64,000 nucleotides of DNA, taken from contig CM075777.1 of assembly GCA_037974665.1 (NCBI GenBank), positions 16,329,001-16,393,000 on the forward strand. The letters are read 5' to 3'. The notes under the pieces were generated by a model. The model saw only the letters and a list, made by a program, of their open reading frames with translations, did no database searches and had not been told where the DNA came from. The number at the start of each line of letters is the position of its first letter. Position 1 is the first letter of the stretch. This DNA comes from Ehretia macrophylla. Lineage: Eukaryota; Streptophyta; Magnoliopsida; Boraginales; Ehretiaceae. Of this stretch, positions 1 to 21,261 are shown one piece after another. Position numbers and translations under genes: made by a program.

Positions 1-285
1 GTTCACCCATGTAAATCTGCAGCCTTTGGCTAGTATCTCAATCAATTCGGCTTCATAAATCCGTTGTGAAAAAATTCTCATATCACTCTGTGCTTTACTA
101 TTACCTCCTTCATTTTTATCCTGTGATCTGATACAATTGAAATCTCCAACAAAGATATAGGGGGTGACATAATTAGCTCTATCCATTATCTCATTCAAAC
201 TTAAACATTGGTGAGTTTTAATCGAGGACCACACAACACATTTTTTTGCTTTGCAAATATGTTGGAGCCTAGATCGAGGTCCATG
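1..285 (-). pseudogene. LINE (non-LTR) endonuclease-domain fragment
   Basis: On the minus strand an open frame reads into a conserved stretch containing IFVGDFNCIRS, then further downstream GCRFTWVN. Both are hallmarks of the apurinic-type endonuclease (EEP) domain at the N-terminus of plant LINE ORF2 proteins, where the GDFN block holds catalytic Asp/Asn residues and FTW(V/C)N lies near the end of the domain. Only about 80 codons are visible. The frame runs off the left edge of the window, and upstream (towards 285) similarity fades. No reverse transcriptase lies inside the window next to it. It is probably a decayed genomic LINE piece, not a host gene. Confidence in the family is high; the boundaries are approximate. 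Confidence 0.75.
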
Positions 286-918
286 AGTTGAAGAGATTAG
301 ACAATTTGTTCCAATCACAACAAAAAAATTTCACTCAGGTCATGAAAATAATTTTTTTGGCATCACGCATCTTAAAAGTGTCGCTTCAATTAGGATTACT
401 CCAACTCGTATTTGGGATGATAAATTTTCATTCAAACATCTCAATTAATATCTTTCCACAACTAGGATTAACATAATCTTATGCAAAATCTATGCAAATA
501 AAAGCCTTACTTAAAAGAAAAAAAAGAACAAATTCGCAATCAAACATCTTTATGACAATGTGAAAAAAACAAAAATCCTTTTCGCAATCAAACCTTTATG
601 ATGATGTAAAAAAAACAAAAATCCTTTTCTACTTGCCTCATAACCAATCTTTTTTTTTTTGGTGAAGCCTCATAACCAATCTTAGATTAGTTGTAACATG
701 CCACCACCAACAATATTCCCAAAACATGTTACCATAATATCGAAAACAATTTTGACAAGAAGAAGGATAAAAAACAATAAAATAAAAAAAAGAAGAAAAC
801 ATATATGCAATTACTTATTTCTTCATTTAGAACCAATAACGATATGCCACGTATGTATTTGTTGTCATTCTATGAATCTCACGTCCACGTAAGCATCGTT
901 GTATATTCGTTGTTGTAC
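286..918. other. AT-rich intergenic DNA upstream of SEC23
   Basis: No gene is supported. Short direct duplications are visible: the phrase aaaatccttttcgcaatca and close variants recur around 530-630, and cctcataaccaatctt occurs twice near 637-685 around a T-run. This probably includes the distal SEC23 promoter. Confidence 0.5.
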
Positions 919-924
919 TTCGCA

Positions 925-932
925 TAAATATA
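925..932 (+). promoter_or_regulatory. Candidate TATA box of SEC23
   Basis: The motif taaatata lies about 225 bp upstream of the chosen SEC23 start codon and is followed by a CA-rich, CT-rich leader (960-1070). That arrangement fits a TATA-driven promoter with a transcription start near 955-965, but no transcript evidence is available. Confidence 0.35.
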
Positions 933-1155
933 TGAAAAACTCAACAATTTGCACTCCACCTATACATACATATATATTTCACACACGCACACACACAAAA
1001 ACACACATATAACACCTCTATTTGACTCCCTTCTCCCGGTGAACCCCCCACCACCCCCACCCCACCACCTAGGGGTTTACTGTTTCAAATTCAATAATTT
1101 TATTATTGAAAACAGAAAGCAAAAAAATAAAAATAAAATTGAAAATTTCTCTCCA

Positions 1156-11092
<9,937 letters not shown>

Positions 11093-12390
11093 GTACAAAA
11101 TAGTTGCAATGTTTATGGTCAACATGTAGAGGCCGAGCTTGTCAAAAATCTGGAGTGTGTGTTCTCGTTCTCTCTCCCGCCATCCCTCTTGCTCACCAGG
11201 AGTATCTATTCCTTTCTTTCTATGATTCATGAGGTAAGAGGTTGGACTTGCACAATAATGACAAGTTATTTTCGGGTGTGGGGAGGTATCGGATCCCTTA
11301 AAATAAGGGGCACGAGGACCTTATTTCGAGTTACACAGGGGAAGAAGGAAATACAAGTTTGGAGGCATCCTTGCTTCCGTAGTAGGGTTGATCAGGAGGA
11401 TGTCTAACAGTTTTGGCTATCTTACTTTCTGTAATTGCAGCCAGATTATAAGTTGTGTTTTGTATTCTTAAGAATAAGATTATGTTCTTGAATGGCTTGA
11501 AGGCTTTAGGTTGGGAAGTGTTGAAAATCTTGGTTTTGACATTACTTTGTTAAATATCAAATATACAGTTGATCTTTCTCTCCTTCTTTTCCAGCGTCGT
11601 CGTGTCTTTGTCCAGCACTTCGTTTTCTTCAACAGCTTTCAATTCTCTGGAAAATGCTGAACTATATCAATATACTAGATGGAACTGGGAAGGATTTGAA
11701 ACTCAACTACAACATACAATACAAACGTACAATAATAAGAAATAGAGCATGTACGGATCAAGTTGTTTACGTACTTTTATATATAATTACAAACATACCA
11801 GACATAAAATTCTGAATCTTTTAATCCTTTCTAGTGGGTAGATGTGTCAATTTGAATATACAGTTTATCTCTTCTTTTAAAAAAAAAAAAAATTCAAACA
11901 AAGAAAATACATAATTGTATTTTTTATTTATTTTTATATATTTTTTTATATAAATTTTAGCCAATCTAAACAAGATTTAATCATCCTACTTTCCTTTGAT
12001 TATCCAATCTCTGCTAAATCCAAAAGAAACTTAGGGTAGATGAAGCATTAGGTATCATGTTCCCTCTCCACTGTAACCTAATTTTTGTTCTCTCATTTAA
12101 CAATCTTATGACAAATTACCACAATCTACATTATTTAAAAAAAGTTGAGTTATTAACAAAAAGATATTTGCAAGGAACATAGATTCTCATCCAATGTGAC
12201 ACCGACTCAGAATCTGAGGCCGACACTTTTATTTTGGACAGAGGATGAAAATAATTTAATATGATAATGACAAGTTGTACTATAACTTGTACTTTTATAT
12301 TGTACTACAGTTAAGATAAGATAATATTTAGTCTTATAATAAGGTAAGCCAATAAAAATTTATCATGTAAATAATGTAATTTAAGATGTT
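11093..12390. other. SEC23 3' UTR and AT-rich intergenic DNA
   Basis: The first few hundred bases after the SEC23 stop are the presumed 3' UTR. An aagaataagatt polyadenylation-like stretch lies near 11470, but no cleavage site can be fixed. From about 11700 the sequence is AT-rich with an A-run near 11880 and nothing coding that I can support. Confidence 0.5.
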
Positions 12391-12394
12391 GATA

Positions 12395-12810
12395 GGCTTA
12401 ACTTGTCTTATAGTAGAGGTATTTGCCTATATAAAAGCCCTTGGTTGTACCCTTTGACACAACAACTAGAACTACAAGTTCTAAGCTATGGCCTCTCTAC
12501 TACTCTTGTAAGTTCTTTCTCTATAATATATCTACATCCTTTCTATATACCATCCTTTATAAGTCTTTCAATCCTATTAATACCTCCTTCGTGGTTGTAC
12601 CTTTTATGTGGTTGTACACTTGGTATCTTCTTAAGAAGTGGTCTAACATGTATTTTCTACTTGGAAGAACCTTTATTAGTAATGTAAGATTGAAGGCGGT
12701 GACCAACCTATATAAAGCGCCTCACCAATCAACCTTTGGGAGATTAGAGCCTAAGGGACTCAAAATTGACACATATCCATGGACAAATATTACACGCGGT
12801 ACAATATTTA
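12395..12810 (+). promoter_or_regulatory. Promoter-like block with two TATA boxes, probable retroelement or LTR remnant
   Basis: A strong TATA motif (ctatataaaag at 12427-12437) is followed by a pyrimidine-rich leader. A second one, cctatataaagcgcc, lies near 12708-12720, about 280 bp downstream. The sequence between has no believable protein. The layout resembles a solo LTR or the leader of an integrated pararetro-type element more than a host gene, but no terminal repeats, primer-binding site or target duplication could be fixed. Confidence 0.3.
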
Positions 12811-15800
12811 GATTTATTTATAACATTATATTGTTTTGAGAGAAATTATTGATAATAAAATAATGATGTAGTTATTTGCAACTCTTTGAAAATACAAAAA
12901 AAAAAAAAAAAAAAAAAAACCAAGAGCTTTGCCCTCCCTCTCTATCCAAGGGATGGAAGGGCAGAGGCTTTTGGTATCCGCTCTAGCCAAGAATTGGGGC
13001 CTCACAATAGCTAAGATTAGGTATATTTTGACGAACTCTTTAGAAAAATTATCTTTCACAATAAAATTTGATTAGTGAGATTTCGAGCAAGCGTTCTCAA
13101 TGGTCCAATCATTTCTTCATAATTAAATTAGCATTTCACCACCATGATCTTCCTCGTAATATTATCTATATCCGTGAAATCTCGTGGCAACCTTTTCAAT
13201 TTTCCTTTACTTAATCAACTAGATGTTCTTCTACTAAAGAATCTTACACACTCCCATGTGACTGAAATCAAATATCTTAAGCAATGAGGATGATGCAGCA
13301 ATGTTTGTACATATCAAGCTAAAGAAACGATGATCAACACGTTTCTTCTTGTTCGAGAAAAAAAAAAAATTCTTTCAACTTTAATCATATGTTCCTAAAA
13401 GCTCAAAAACAAGTAAACAAAGAAACAGTACTAATGTATAATAAAATTCATTCAACATCTTTATTTTCCAATAAAGAATCAAAAATATTTTAAATTCTCA
13501 TTGAAGGAACAACCATCCAGTCGAAGAAAAGAGAGTTTAATTTGATGTCTTTAGCAAGATAATTTATCATGCCATTTGCTTGATAACAAATGTGATTGAT
13601 GACAAATAAGTTTTGGTTCATTGATAATGTTTATGTACCTTTATAGCCTACTATTCTAGTTTGAAATTCAATGAAGGCTTTCCAAGTCTAGTGTCATAGT
13701 TGGTGCAATATATGAAACCTAGTCACATGGGGGTTTGATGTCCCTTTAATTTTAAATAAATTTCATTCAACAGTAAAGCTCGTTTGAGTAATTTGATGTG
13801 ATGCAGTCTTGTGATATTTCATAATTGAACTCCCAAGTGCACTATATAAGGGACCAAATAAACGCATTTGGATTCTTTTATATTGTATAACGTTATAAGA
13901 GATATTTAAAAAGATGATATGTTTAAATCATATTATCATAATTATATAGACATATTATTTGAATATTCATTTCTCTTACATGAAAAATCACGTATTCAGG
14001 ATCACTATACAAAATCTTAAGTTATTAGCACAAATTAGTTTTAGAATGTAACCCCATGATCTTTTAATATGGTATTAGAGTTGTAGGCCCTTAGTCTAGT
14101 CATATACATTACATGTGACTATCTGTTGTCCAGTTTATATCTCGGCGACTTGTGCATTTCAATGTCAGCAATCGGTTTTTATTGGGTCACATGTGAGAGG
14201 CAGTGTTGGAATATACATTTCTTACATATAGAAAAATCACAAATTTAAGAACATCTTATAAGATTTTGGATTACTCTGTCTATCACTAATTGTTTTAGGT
14301 CGGAATCATATGATTATAAGCACTGATCATCACCACTGAACTCCTTTATAGACATATAATTATTTTTTAATCTTTCTCATAATATTATAATAAAATGAGA
14401 GTATACAAATCAAAAGAAACCTCATACTTGAAAAATCATGGTGGTTCTATCTATCTATCTGTAGAGTCGGTGCAAATTAGGAAGCCTTTAACGTTGCGTT
14501 TGATGGAAAGATTTTCCATATTTTCTGTCTCAGTTAGTGTGCTTTCATAAAGTAAACCTACCTAATGCATGCCCAATATATCTTAAACTATCTTTGTGAT
14601 AATAGGTGAGATGTCGTTTTAGATGCTCCCAATTTCTATAATTCATGGTTGAGATATTTCCGATTCATCCACAAGAGATTCAACGGTGTAATGTTAATGG
14701 CTGTCTGATAGTTAAATCACAAGTTTTTCCCTCTTAAGATTAACCTTTAATCGGAATATTTTTTAATTGATTAATTTTTAAGTGTTAATATCAAATATTA
14801 AAAAATTAAAAAAACATTTTTTAGAAAAATATTTTACGACAAACGAATAGAGCTCTAATAATAATATGTTTAGTTGTTGGTTTTCAATTTTAACAAGAGT
14901 TATATCGCACGGGCGAATCAATTTTCGTTTAGATGAAAAATTTAACAAACTTGTATGAGCACCCGAGTGAGATAATTTTTAACCAACCTTCATCCTCCAT
15001 GATTTTGGTGCTTAAGTGATGCAATTACATATACTAATTGTTAATTCAATTCTGTTGGATTTTGGGTTGAGTCGTCCAATATGGATTGATCCGACTCGAC
15101 CCATTTGTGAATAATGGGTCATATTAAAAGTTAAAACTGTACGTTCAGTTCTTGTGAAAAATAAGAAAACAAAAGATAGAGTATTGTCTTTTTCTCCTTT
15201 TTTATCTCTTAATCTATCTCAGATTCACCATATTTACAGCGTGTAAACATCAGACTCTTAAGTTGTGAACATATAGTTCAAAGTCGAATTCGTACTTTGA
15301 ACTCTGATTCGCGGCTTCTATTTACGATTTTATGAAGAATCCGTACTTAGTGTTAAATTTCTTCAAATTCCAAATATTGTATTTTGTGTTTTTATTGTAA
15401 TTTTTTTATAGTTACTATAGTTAGTTTAAATTCTTTGTATATTCGTATTTGAAAATCAATGAAATCCTTAGTTACCCAATTAAAAGAAAAAGTTTAACAC
15501 AATGTATAGAACCCTTGTTAATTTTTTCTTTTTCCTTTATAAAAGAAAAGTCCCAAAATTAGAGAAAAGCAGAAAAACTCTTCTGACTAGGTCGAGTAAT
15601 TAATCATCTTTTGCCCTTTTGTATATGACGTGAGCTAAAATGTCTTACTCTTTTCCACCTTTCTCCTCGATGAACTATTGTCTTTTGTCTCACGTTTTTC
15701 CCTTTATCTTCATCGATCAAGACGTTCTATAGAAAGGGGAAAAAACATTACTATAAGGGTAAAATATGCAAGGAAAAAAAGTAATTTTTTGGTCTCGAGA

Positions 15801-16325
15801 TGGATCCTTCATGCATTTTTTGCCATTCTTGTATTGAAGATAAAGAGCACATGTTCTAACAAGTAACAACGTTCTTTCTCTAAACGTATCTGACTTAAAG
15901 GATGGTGCAAGACTAAAGGCAATATTGGTCCCAAATTGAGGCATGGATTGTCAAGACCTTCGCCAGTAACTCTCTTCAGTCAATCTGTATCATCCTGTTA
16001 TTTGGAGCTTTTATTTTTTCACATTTAGAAAAAGAGAAACAATCGAATCTTTAATACCCTCTATTCTTACTGAGGAACAAATTTTTGAAAATATTACTTT
16101 TGGTATTAGAACAAATTGTATATGTTTAGAAAAGTTAAATCATCCCTCTTGAACCAAGCCATTTGCATTGCTTGGAAAATAGTTAGATATACAAGCTTTG
16201 ATGTAAACCTTTTGGGGTATTATACTCTGTAAATATTTTTGAGAATGAATGAAAATTACACTTGCTTTTAGGGGAAACAAAAGTGATTTCAGGCCTTAAC
16301 TTGGTCCAATATGAAATTTAGGACT
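12811..16325. other. Gene-free AT-rich intergenic DNA with decayed repeat fragments
   Basis: No coding region is supported. Items seen: a 22-24-base A-run near 12895, then an imperfect hairpin at about 12920-12978 (arms around ccaagagctttgccctcc); a tggtattagag motif near 14070 that resembles the primer-binding region of plant LTR elements; and a possible LTR-like stretch from about 15052 that starts TGTTGGATTTTGGG. None has clear boundaries. Confidence 0.45.
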
Positions 16326-16327
16326 TA

Positions 16328-16726
16328 GAGTCTGTTTGACCTACTTTTTTGACACTCAAAAGTGCTTTCTGTGAGTTTAAAAGCTGAGTCTAACCTGTTT
16401 GACCTATTTTTAAAAATGTTTTTAGATAAAAGCTGAAGCTGAAAAAAACTAAAAAACAAGAAGCTCCAAATTAGAGCTTTTCAAAATAAGCTTTTGCGAA
16501 GCTGTTTTTATATAATGCGAGAAGCTGTTTTTTTTTTTTCTCAAATATACCCCTTTATATTTTTTATTTTACAATATTGCCCTCAAATTTTCTAAAAGTT
16601 CAATATTGTCCAATATATGTCAAACAGTCCATGGCTTTTGTTCAACAGCACTTCTAACAAAAGCTCTACTGCGAAAGCTCTACAACTCAAAAGCTAAAAA
16701 TTGACAGCTAGGCCAAACAAAGCCTT
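16328..16726. mobile_element. MITE with imperfect inverted ends
   Basis: The left end agtctgtttgaccta and the reverse complement of the right end (ggctttgtttggcctagc) match imperfectly. The interior is full of short inverted repeats around aaaagct, such as aaaagctgaagctg and gagcttttcaaaataagctt, as in foldback non-autonomous DNA elements. About 400 bp, no coding capacity. A clear target-site duplication was not found, so the superfamily (hAT or PIF type) is left open. Confidence 0.6.
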
Positions 16727-17331
16727 AATCTTCAAAACTTTTAATAAAGGGCTTAAACTTTTGAAAAATGATATTTTACACATCCATTATTCATAATTTT
16801 TTTGATTAATATCGTTTTAATCCCAGGATTTATATATAATATACCAATTTGCCTGCTAATGCTAATTTTTTATTAGTTAACCTCCTTAAATGATTTAGTT
16901 AACTAAAACATTCCTTGTAGTCGTTGAAAAATATACCAATGTCTCTTTACAAAAAATGCTTATTTTTTATTTTTTAGTTTTAGTTTTTTGTAAGAAATAA
17001 AACGTTTTATAAAATGTTACACTATATCAACAATATAATAATTGCTTCCTAATATTTATTTTCTTTTTTAACTTAATATCACTTTACCCTTAACAACGTA
17101 TACAACATAATATTTATTTCTCTCATATTTATTTTGTATTATTTAGCCCTCTTTGCGTTATTAGGTAAACAGAGAGGGTATTTTTGTACATTTGGGTAGT
17201 TTAAACGACTTTAATTTTTTTTGTACATTTGTGTATCCTGTAACGATTATAACAGACATTTTCGTTTACTAATTAAAACGCTGAAGGGTTTAGTAATAAA
17301 CAATAAACATTAGAGGCAAAATGTACACCTT
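16727..17331. other. AT-rich intergenic DNA before the Tat element
   Basis: No gene or clear repeat seen. The last five bases before the element, atatt at 17332-17336, are its left target-site duplication. Confidence 0.5.
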
Positions 17332-17336
17332 ATATT

Positions 17337-17441
17337 TGTTAAGGTAGAAAAATGACGTGTCGCAAGTGGTCTTCACGCTCCGCCTCTATGTCTACAAAAC
17401 AAAGAGAACTTGACAGGTCTAGCCCGTATTAGCACTCCGAT
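17337..17441 (-). repeat. Truncated 3' LTR (U5 end only) of the Tat element
   Basis: These 105 bases match 24351-24455 of the 5' LTR with three differences (A/G type), beginning TGTTAAGGTA. Right of 17441 the similarity stops abruptly inside the phrase actccgat and antisense-ORF sequence begins. About 715 bp of LTR, the polypurine tract and probably the start of the antisense ORF are missing. An internal deletion is the simplest reading. Confidence 0.85.
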
Positions 17442-17442
17442 T

Positions 17443-18470
17443 GAGCCCTTTGTCCTGCGGGATTTCTCTTTGCCTACTCCTAGAAGCAATGCTCGAAGAT
17501 TTGAAGCCTTTAAAGAAGTTGCCGCTGTTCGTGAAACTCCCTCTTATGGAGAGGTGCTTGGTGTCATGCCTAAGAGCAGTGGTTTGGTTAAGGACACACC
17601 TCTTTCTACTGTCAGATCTTTTGACCCGCTTCGTTCGAGGTCTCGACCTGCTCCCGAGGGCTCGATCCAGTCTCGTCCAAGGTCTCCCCCTTTTCCTGAG
17701 GATCCTGATACTGTGGTGAGTTCTCTGGATGATCTTTCGAGGGATCAGTTACACCTCTTTGCTCAAGAGGCTTTCGAAAAGGCCCGCCACAAGGTACCCC
17801 CCCTTTTTTTTCTTTTTTTTTTTCCCATTTTTATCTGAGTTGCGCTTTTCTGACCTTGCTTTGATTGTCACAGATGTACGTGGGTCTCAGCGTGGCCTAC
17901 CGCTTTGTGGAACAATATGAGCAGCGACTTACTGGGGCTGAGGCTGCTTTTAAGGAATTTGATGAGCGTTCTAGGAGCTCGGAGGCTGCAATCCAGGCCG
18001 AGCTTATTGCCACTCGCGAGACAACTAGAATAGCTCGAGAAGAGGCTGCTTCAGCAACTTCTGAGTGTCGCCAACTTCGGACTGACTGGATGGCCTCCCT
18101 GAGGGCTCAAGAGGAGGCCAAGGCTGAGTGTAAGAGGCTTCAGTCTGAGTATAAGAGGCTTCAGTCTGAGTATGAGATACTTCAGTCTGAGTTAGAGGTA
18201 TCACAGACAGCTCGTGGTTCCGTGGAAATTCAATTCAGAGATCTGCAAGCTTCTCTAGAGGATATAAAGGAACAAGCAGTAGAGGATTTCCGTTATGGGC
18301 AGGGGTACAAGGATGATTTGAAGAGTCTTTATGCTCAATCTGTTGCTGATACCACGGATGACGTCACTGCTGCGCTTCAGAAGAAGCTTGATCGTTATGC
18401 CAAAAGGCATGGTTTAACTTTTAGGGAGAATGTACTTTTTGATGACTCTTCGAGCTCTGAGGACGAGTGA
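17443..18470 (+). CDS. Spliced antisense ORF of the Tat element, coiled-coil protein, N-terminus lost
   Basis: The frame is open from the LTR junction to 17793 and continues at 17874-18470 after an 80-bp intron. The donor is cacaag|gtaccc, then a long T-rich tract, and the acceptor is tgtcacag|atgtac; the junction is in phase 0. The product is about 316 residues with no start codon in what remains. Part 1 is proline/serine-rich (RSRSRPAPEG, RPRSPPFPED). Part 2 is a long predicted coiled coil rich in Glu/Arg/Ala, with a near-tandem KRLQSEYKRLQSEYEILQSE, and ends in an acidic tail FDDSSSSEDE. It runs opposite to gag-pol and lies between integrase and the 3' LTR. Related Tat elements carry such an ORF of unknown role. 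Without a start it is probably not expressed as a full protein. Confidence 0.65.
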
Positions 18471-18840
18471 TAGGCATTGTATTTAAAGCATTATTTTTTT
18501 GCCTTTTGTAATGAAGACTTTCGTCTTTAATGAAAAGAGTTTTTCTTTTTGTTGATTTATCGTTTCCTTTTTTCGTACTCGGTTTTGTTAGGTCATGCCT
18601 TTTCAAAACTCTTTATCTGATTGAAGGATAATTTGATGGCTTTGAGAGGGGTCGTGCCCCCAGCCTTGGACCTCAGGGATCGTGCTCCTTGGTCTAGATC
18701 TTGGGAGTCGTGTCCCCTTGCCTTGACCCTCGGCTTCCCTCTATTGGGACTTGATTTTCCTCTTCTACAATCACTAACGGAAACTTTGGACGAAAAGAAG
18801 AAATAATCATAAATAGTACCCAAATATTCAAGGAAAATGA
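18471..18840. other. Spacer between convergent antisense ORF and pol
   Basis: No ORF is supported. The T-rich stretch after the antisense stop is a likely 3' end for that transcript. Around 18640-18730 the phrase tcgtgcycc with variants recurs about three times. Confidence 0.45.
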
Positions 18841-21260
18841 TTACATGCAATATTTTCTTAGATGCTCCACATGCCACGCATTTCTTAGCTCCTTGCCATC
18901 GAGGTCTCTAAGCCTGTAAGTTCCGGGTTTGACCTCTTTAATTATCGTGTATGGGCCTTCCCAGTTTGGTCCGAGTTTTCCCTGATTTGAATCAGGTTTG
19001 AAGATTGCTCTTCTGAGGACAAGATCCCCCTCTTTAAGTTCTCTGTTCCTTACTTTCTTTTTGAAATTCCTAGCCATAGCCCTCTTGCCTTCGAGCATCT
19101 TTATTCTAGCTTTCTCTCTGAATTCTTCCACCAAATCCAGGTCTTCTCGCAGGGCCTGGTTATTAACTTCTTCTTCATACTCAGCGACTCTTTGGCTTGT
19201 CGAGCCAATTTCTACAGGTAGGACAGCATCTACCCCGAATGTTAGGCTGAAAGGCGTTTCACTTGTCGACTCGTTTGGCGTTGTTCTGTGTCCCCATAGC
19301 ACTTCTGGCAAAACTTCGGCCCAGAGGCCTTTGGCGGCTGCCAGCTTCTTTTTCAGACTCTGCAAAATAGATTTGTTAGCGTTCTCTACTTGGCCATTAG
19401 TTTGCGGATGTGCTACAGAAGCAAATCTAAGGGAACCGCCTAACTCCGAGCACTGTTTCCCAAAATAGTGGCAATCGAACTGGGTCCCGTGATCTGTAAC
19501 TATCACTCTTGGAATTCCAAATCTGCATACGACATGTTTCCACACAAAATTCCAAGCATTCCTATCTGTAGTCTTGGTGACGGGCTCGGCTTCCACCCAC
19601 TTGGTAAAATAATCCACCATCACAAAACATTTGACCCTCTGACCTGTGCTCATTGGGAAAGGTCCTAATATATCCAGACCCCACTGAGCGAATGGGCAGG
19701 GGCTTACCATCACAGTCAACTCCACTGCAGGTTGTTGTGGGATTCTTGAGAATCTATGGCATGTATCGCATTTTTGCACCAAGCGCCGAGCGTCCTCATT
19801 CAGGGTTGGCCAGAAATACCCATATCTCAATATCTTTCAAGCCAAAGCTTTGTGGCCTATGTGATTACCGCAAATCCCCTCGTGCATTTCCCTGAGTATA
19901 TAATCGCCCTCACCTTTGTCTACACACTTCAACATGGGCCAAGTAAATGTTTTTCGATACAGTTGCTTTTCGAGCATTACATATTTTGGAGCTCGGTTTT
20001 TCACATTTTTTGCCTCTTCACTATTTTCCGGTAAGATCCCCTTTTCAAGAAAATCGACCATAGGCAGTATCCATGACTCACTGTGTTCCACCTGGGCTAC
20101 CTCCTTGCGCTCCCGGACTATGCTTGGCTCAAAAACCTCCTCCACCTCTATCGTTATTGGCCCTGTTACTTCTACTGCAAGCTTCGAGAGAACATCTTCT
20201 TTCTCGTTCTCCGTCCGGGGTATATGGCTGATTGTGAATCGATTCAATCCTGCCACTACACTTTTTACTTTGGCTAAGTAGGCCTCCATGGTTTCATCTT
20301 TGGCTACGTACTCTCCTTCTATTTGGCTTGCCACCAATTGTGAGTCTGTGTGAGCTTCTATTGCATCAGCCCCCATCGCCTGAGCTGTTTTAATACCTGC
20401 AATGAGGGCTTCATATTCAGCCTCATTATTTGAGGCTGAGAAGCAGAACTTCAAAGCGAACTGCAACTCGCCGCCATCTGGATCTCGAAGTATGACTCCA
20501 GCTCCGCTGCCGCTTTTTCCTGAGGCTCCATCTACCCAAATTTTCCACGGCCTTGGATTAGTCGTAGATGGCTCTCCTGTGAATTCCACAATGAAATCTG
20601 CCACAGCTTGAGCTTTTATCGCAGTCCTTGGTCTGAATGTGATGTCAAATTGGCTCAACTCCACAGACCACTTTAGGTGCCTTCCTGATGCTTCTGGTTT
20701 TTGCAGCATCTGTTTAAACGGCATGTCTGTCATAACACATATGGGGTGTGCCTCAAAGTAATGTCTAAGCTTTCTTAAGGCCACCAGTAGAGCTAATGTC
20801 ATTCGCTCTACAGGAGGATACCTCAGCTCAGCTCCTTTAAGTATTTGGCTGATATAGTAAACTGGCCTCTGCTGTTTTCCATCCTGTCGTACTAGTGCTG
20901 CCGCCACAACTACTGGGGATACTGCCAAATATACGTACAAAGTCTCACTGGGCTCTGGTCTGGACATCAAAGGTGCCGAGCTTAGGTACTCCTTCAACTT
21001 TTCAAAAGCTTCTTGACATTCTACCGTCCACTGAAAATTCTTTGGTTTACGCGGGATTTTGAACAGAGGAGCACATCTGTCTGCTGACCTAGCCATGAAT
21101 CTGCTTAAGGCTGCTATCTTTCCCGTCAATTTCTGAACATCCTTAACACTTCTGGGTGGCTCAAGGTCCAAAATGGCTTGCACCTTTTCTGGATTAGCTT
21201 CGATGCCTCTTCGAGTAACTATGAATCCCAAAAATTTTCCTGCCTGAACCCCAAAAGCAC
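18841..21260 (-). pseudogene. Tat-lineage pol: end of RT, two RNase H regions and integrase
   Basis: In frame from about 21258 down to a TAA at 18841-18843, broken by one in-frame TGA at 19837-19839 that divides a 464-codon block from a 329-codon block. The first block carries the RT thumb (FIVTRRGIEANPEK), a tether RNase H-like region (residues about 95-200) and a second RNase H starting WKIWVDGASG (residue 229). The zinc-binding H-x3-H half of integrase (HEGICGNHIGH) sits just before the stop and C-x2-C (CDTC) just after. The catalytic core has D53 (WGLDILGPF), D113 (VTDHGTQFD) and E149 (ENANKS) in the second block, followed by a C-terminal domain ending HVEHLRKYCM. Frame relation to the upstream part is shifted by one base. 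Confidence 0.9.
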
Positions 21261-21261
21261 A

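Noticed and set aside
12920..12978. microRNA precursor hairpin
   Set aside because: The arms pair only partly and the segment follows a long A-run; without small-RNA data it is no better than a random decayed repeat.
14060..14100. Primer-binding site of an LTR element (tggtattagag)
   Set aside because: The motif resembles a methionine-tRNA primer site, but no LTR ends in front of it and no coding sequence follows.
17410..17442. Start of the antisense ORF within the LTR remnant
   Set aside because: The frame is open there but contains no ATG and is LTR sequence shared with 24423-24455, so it is not a genuine N-terminus.
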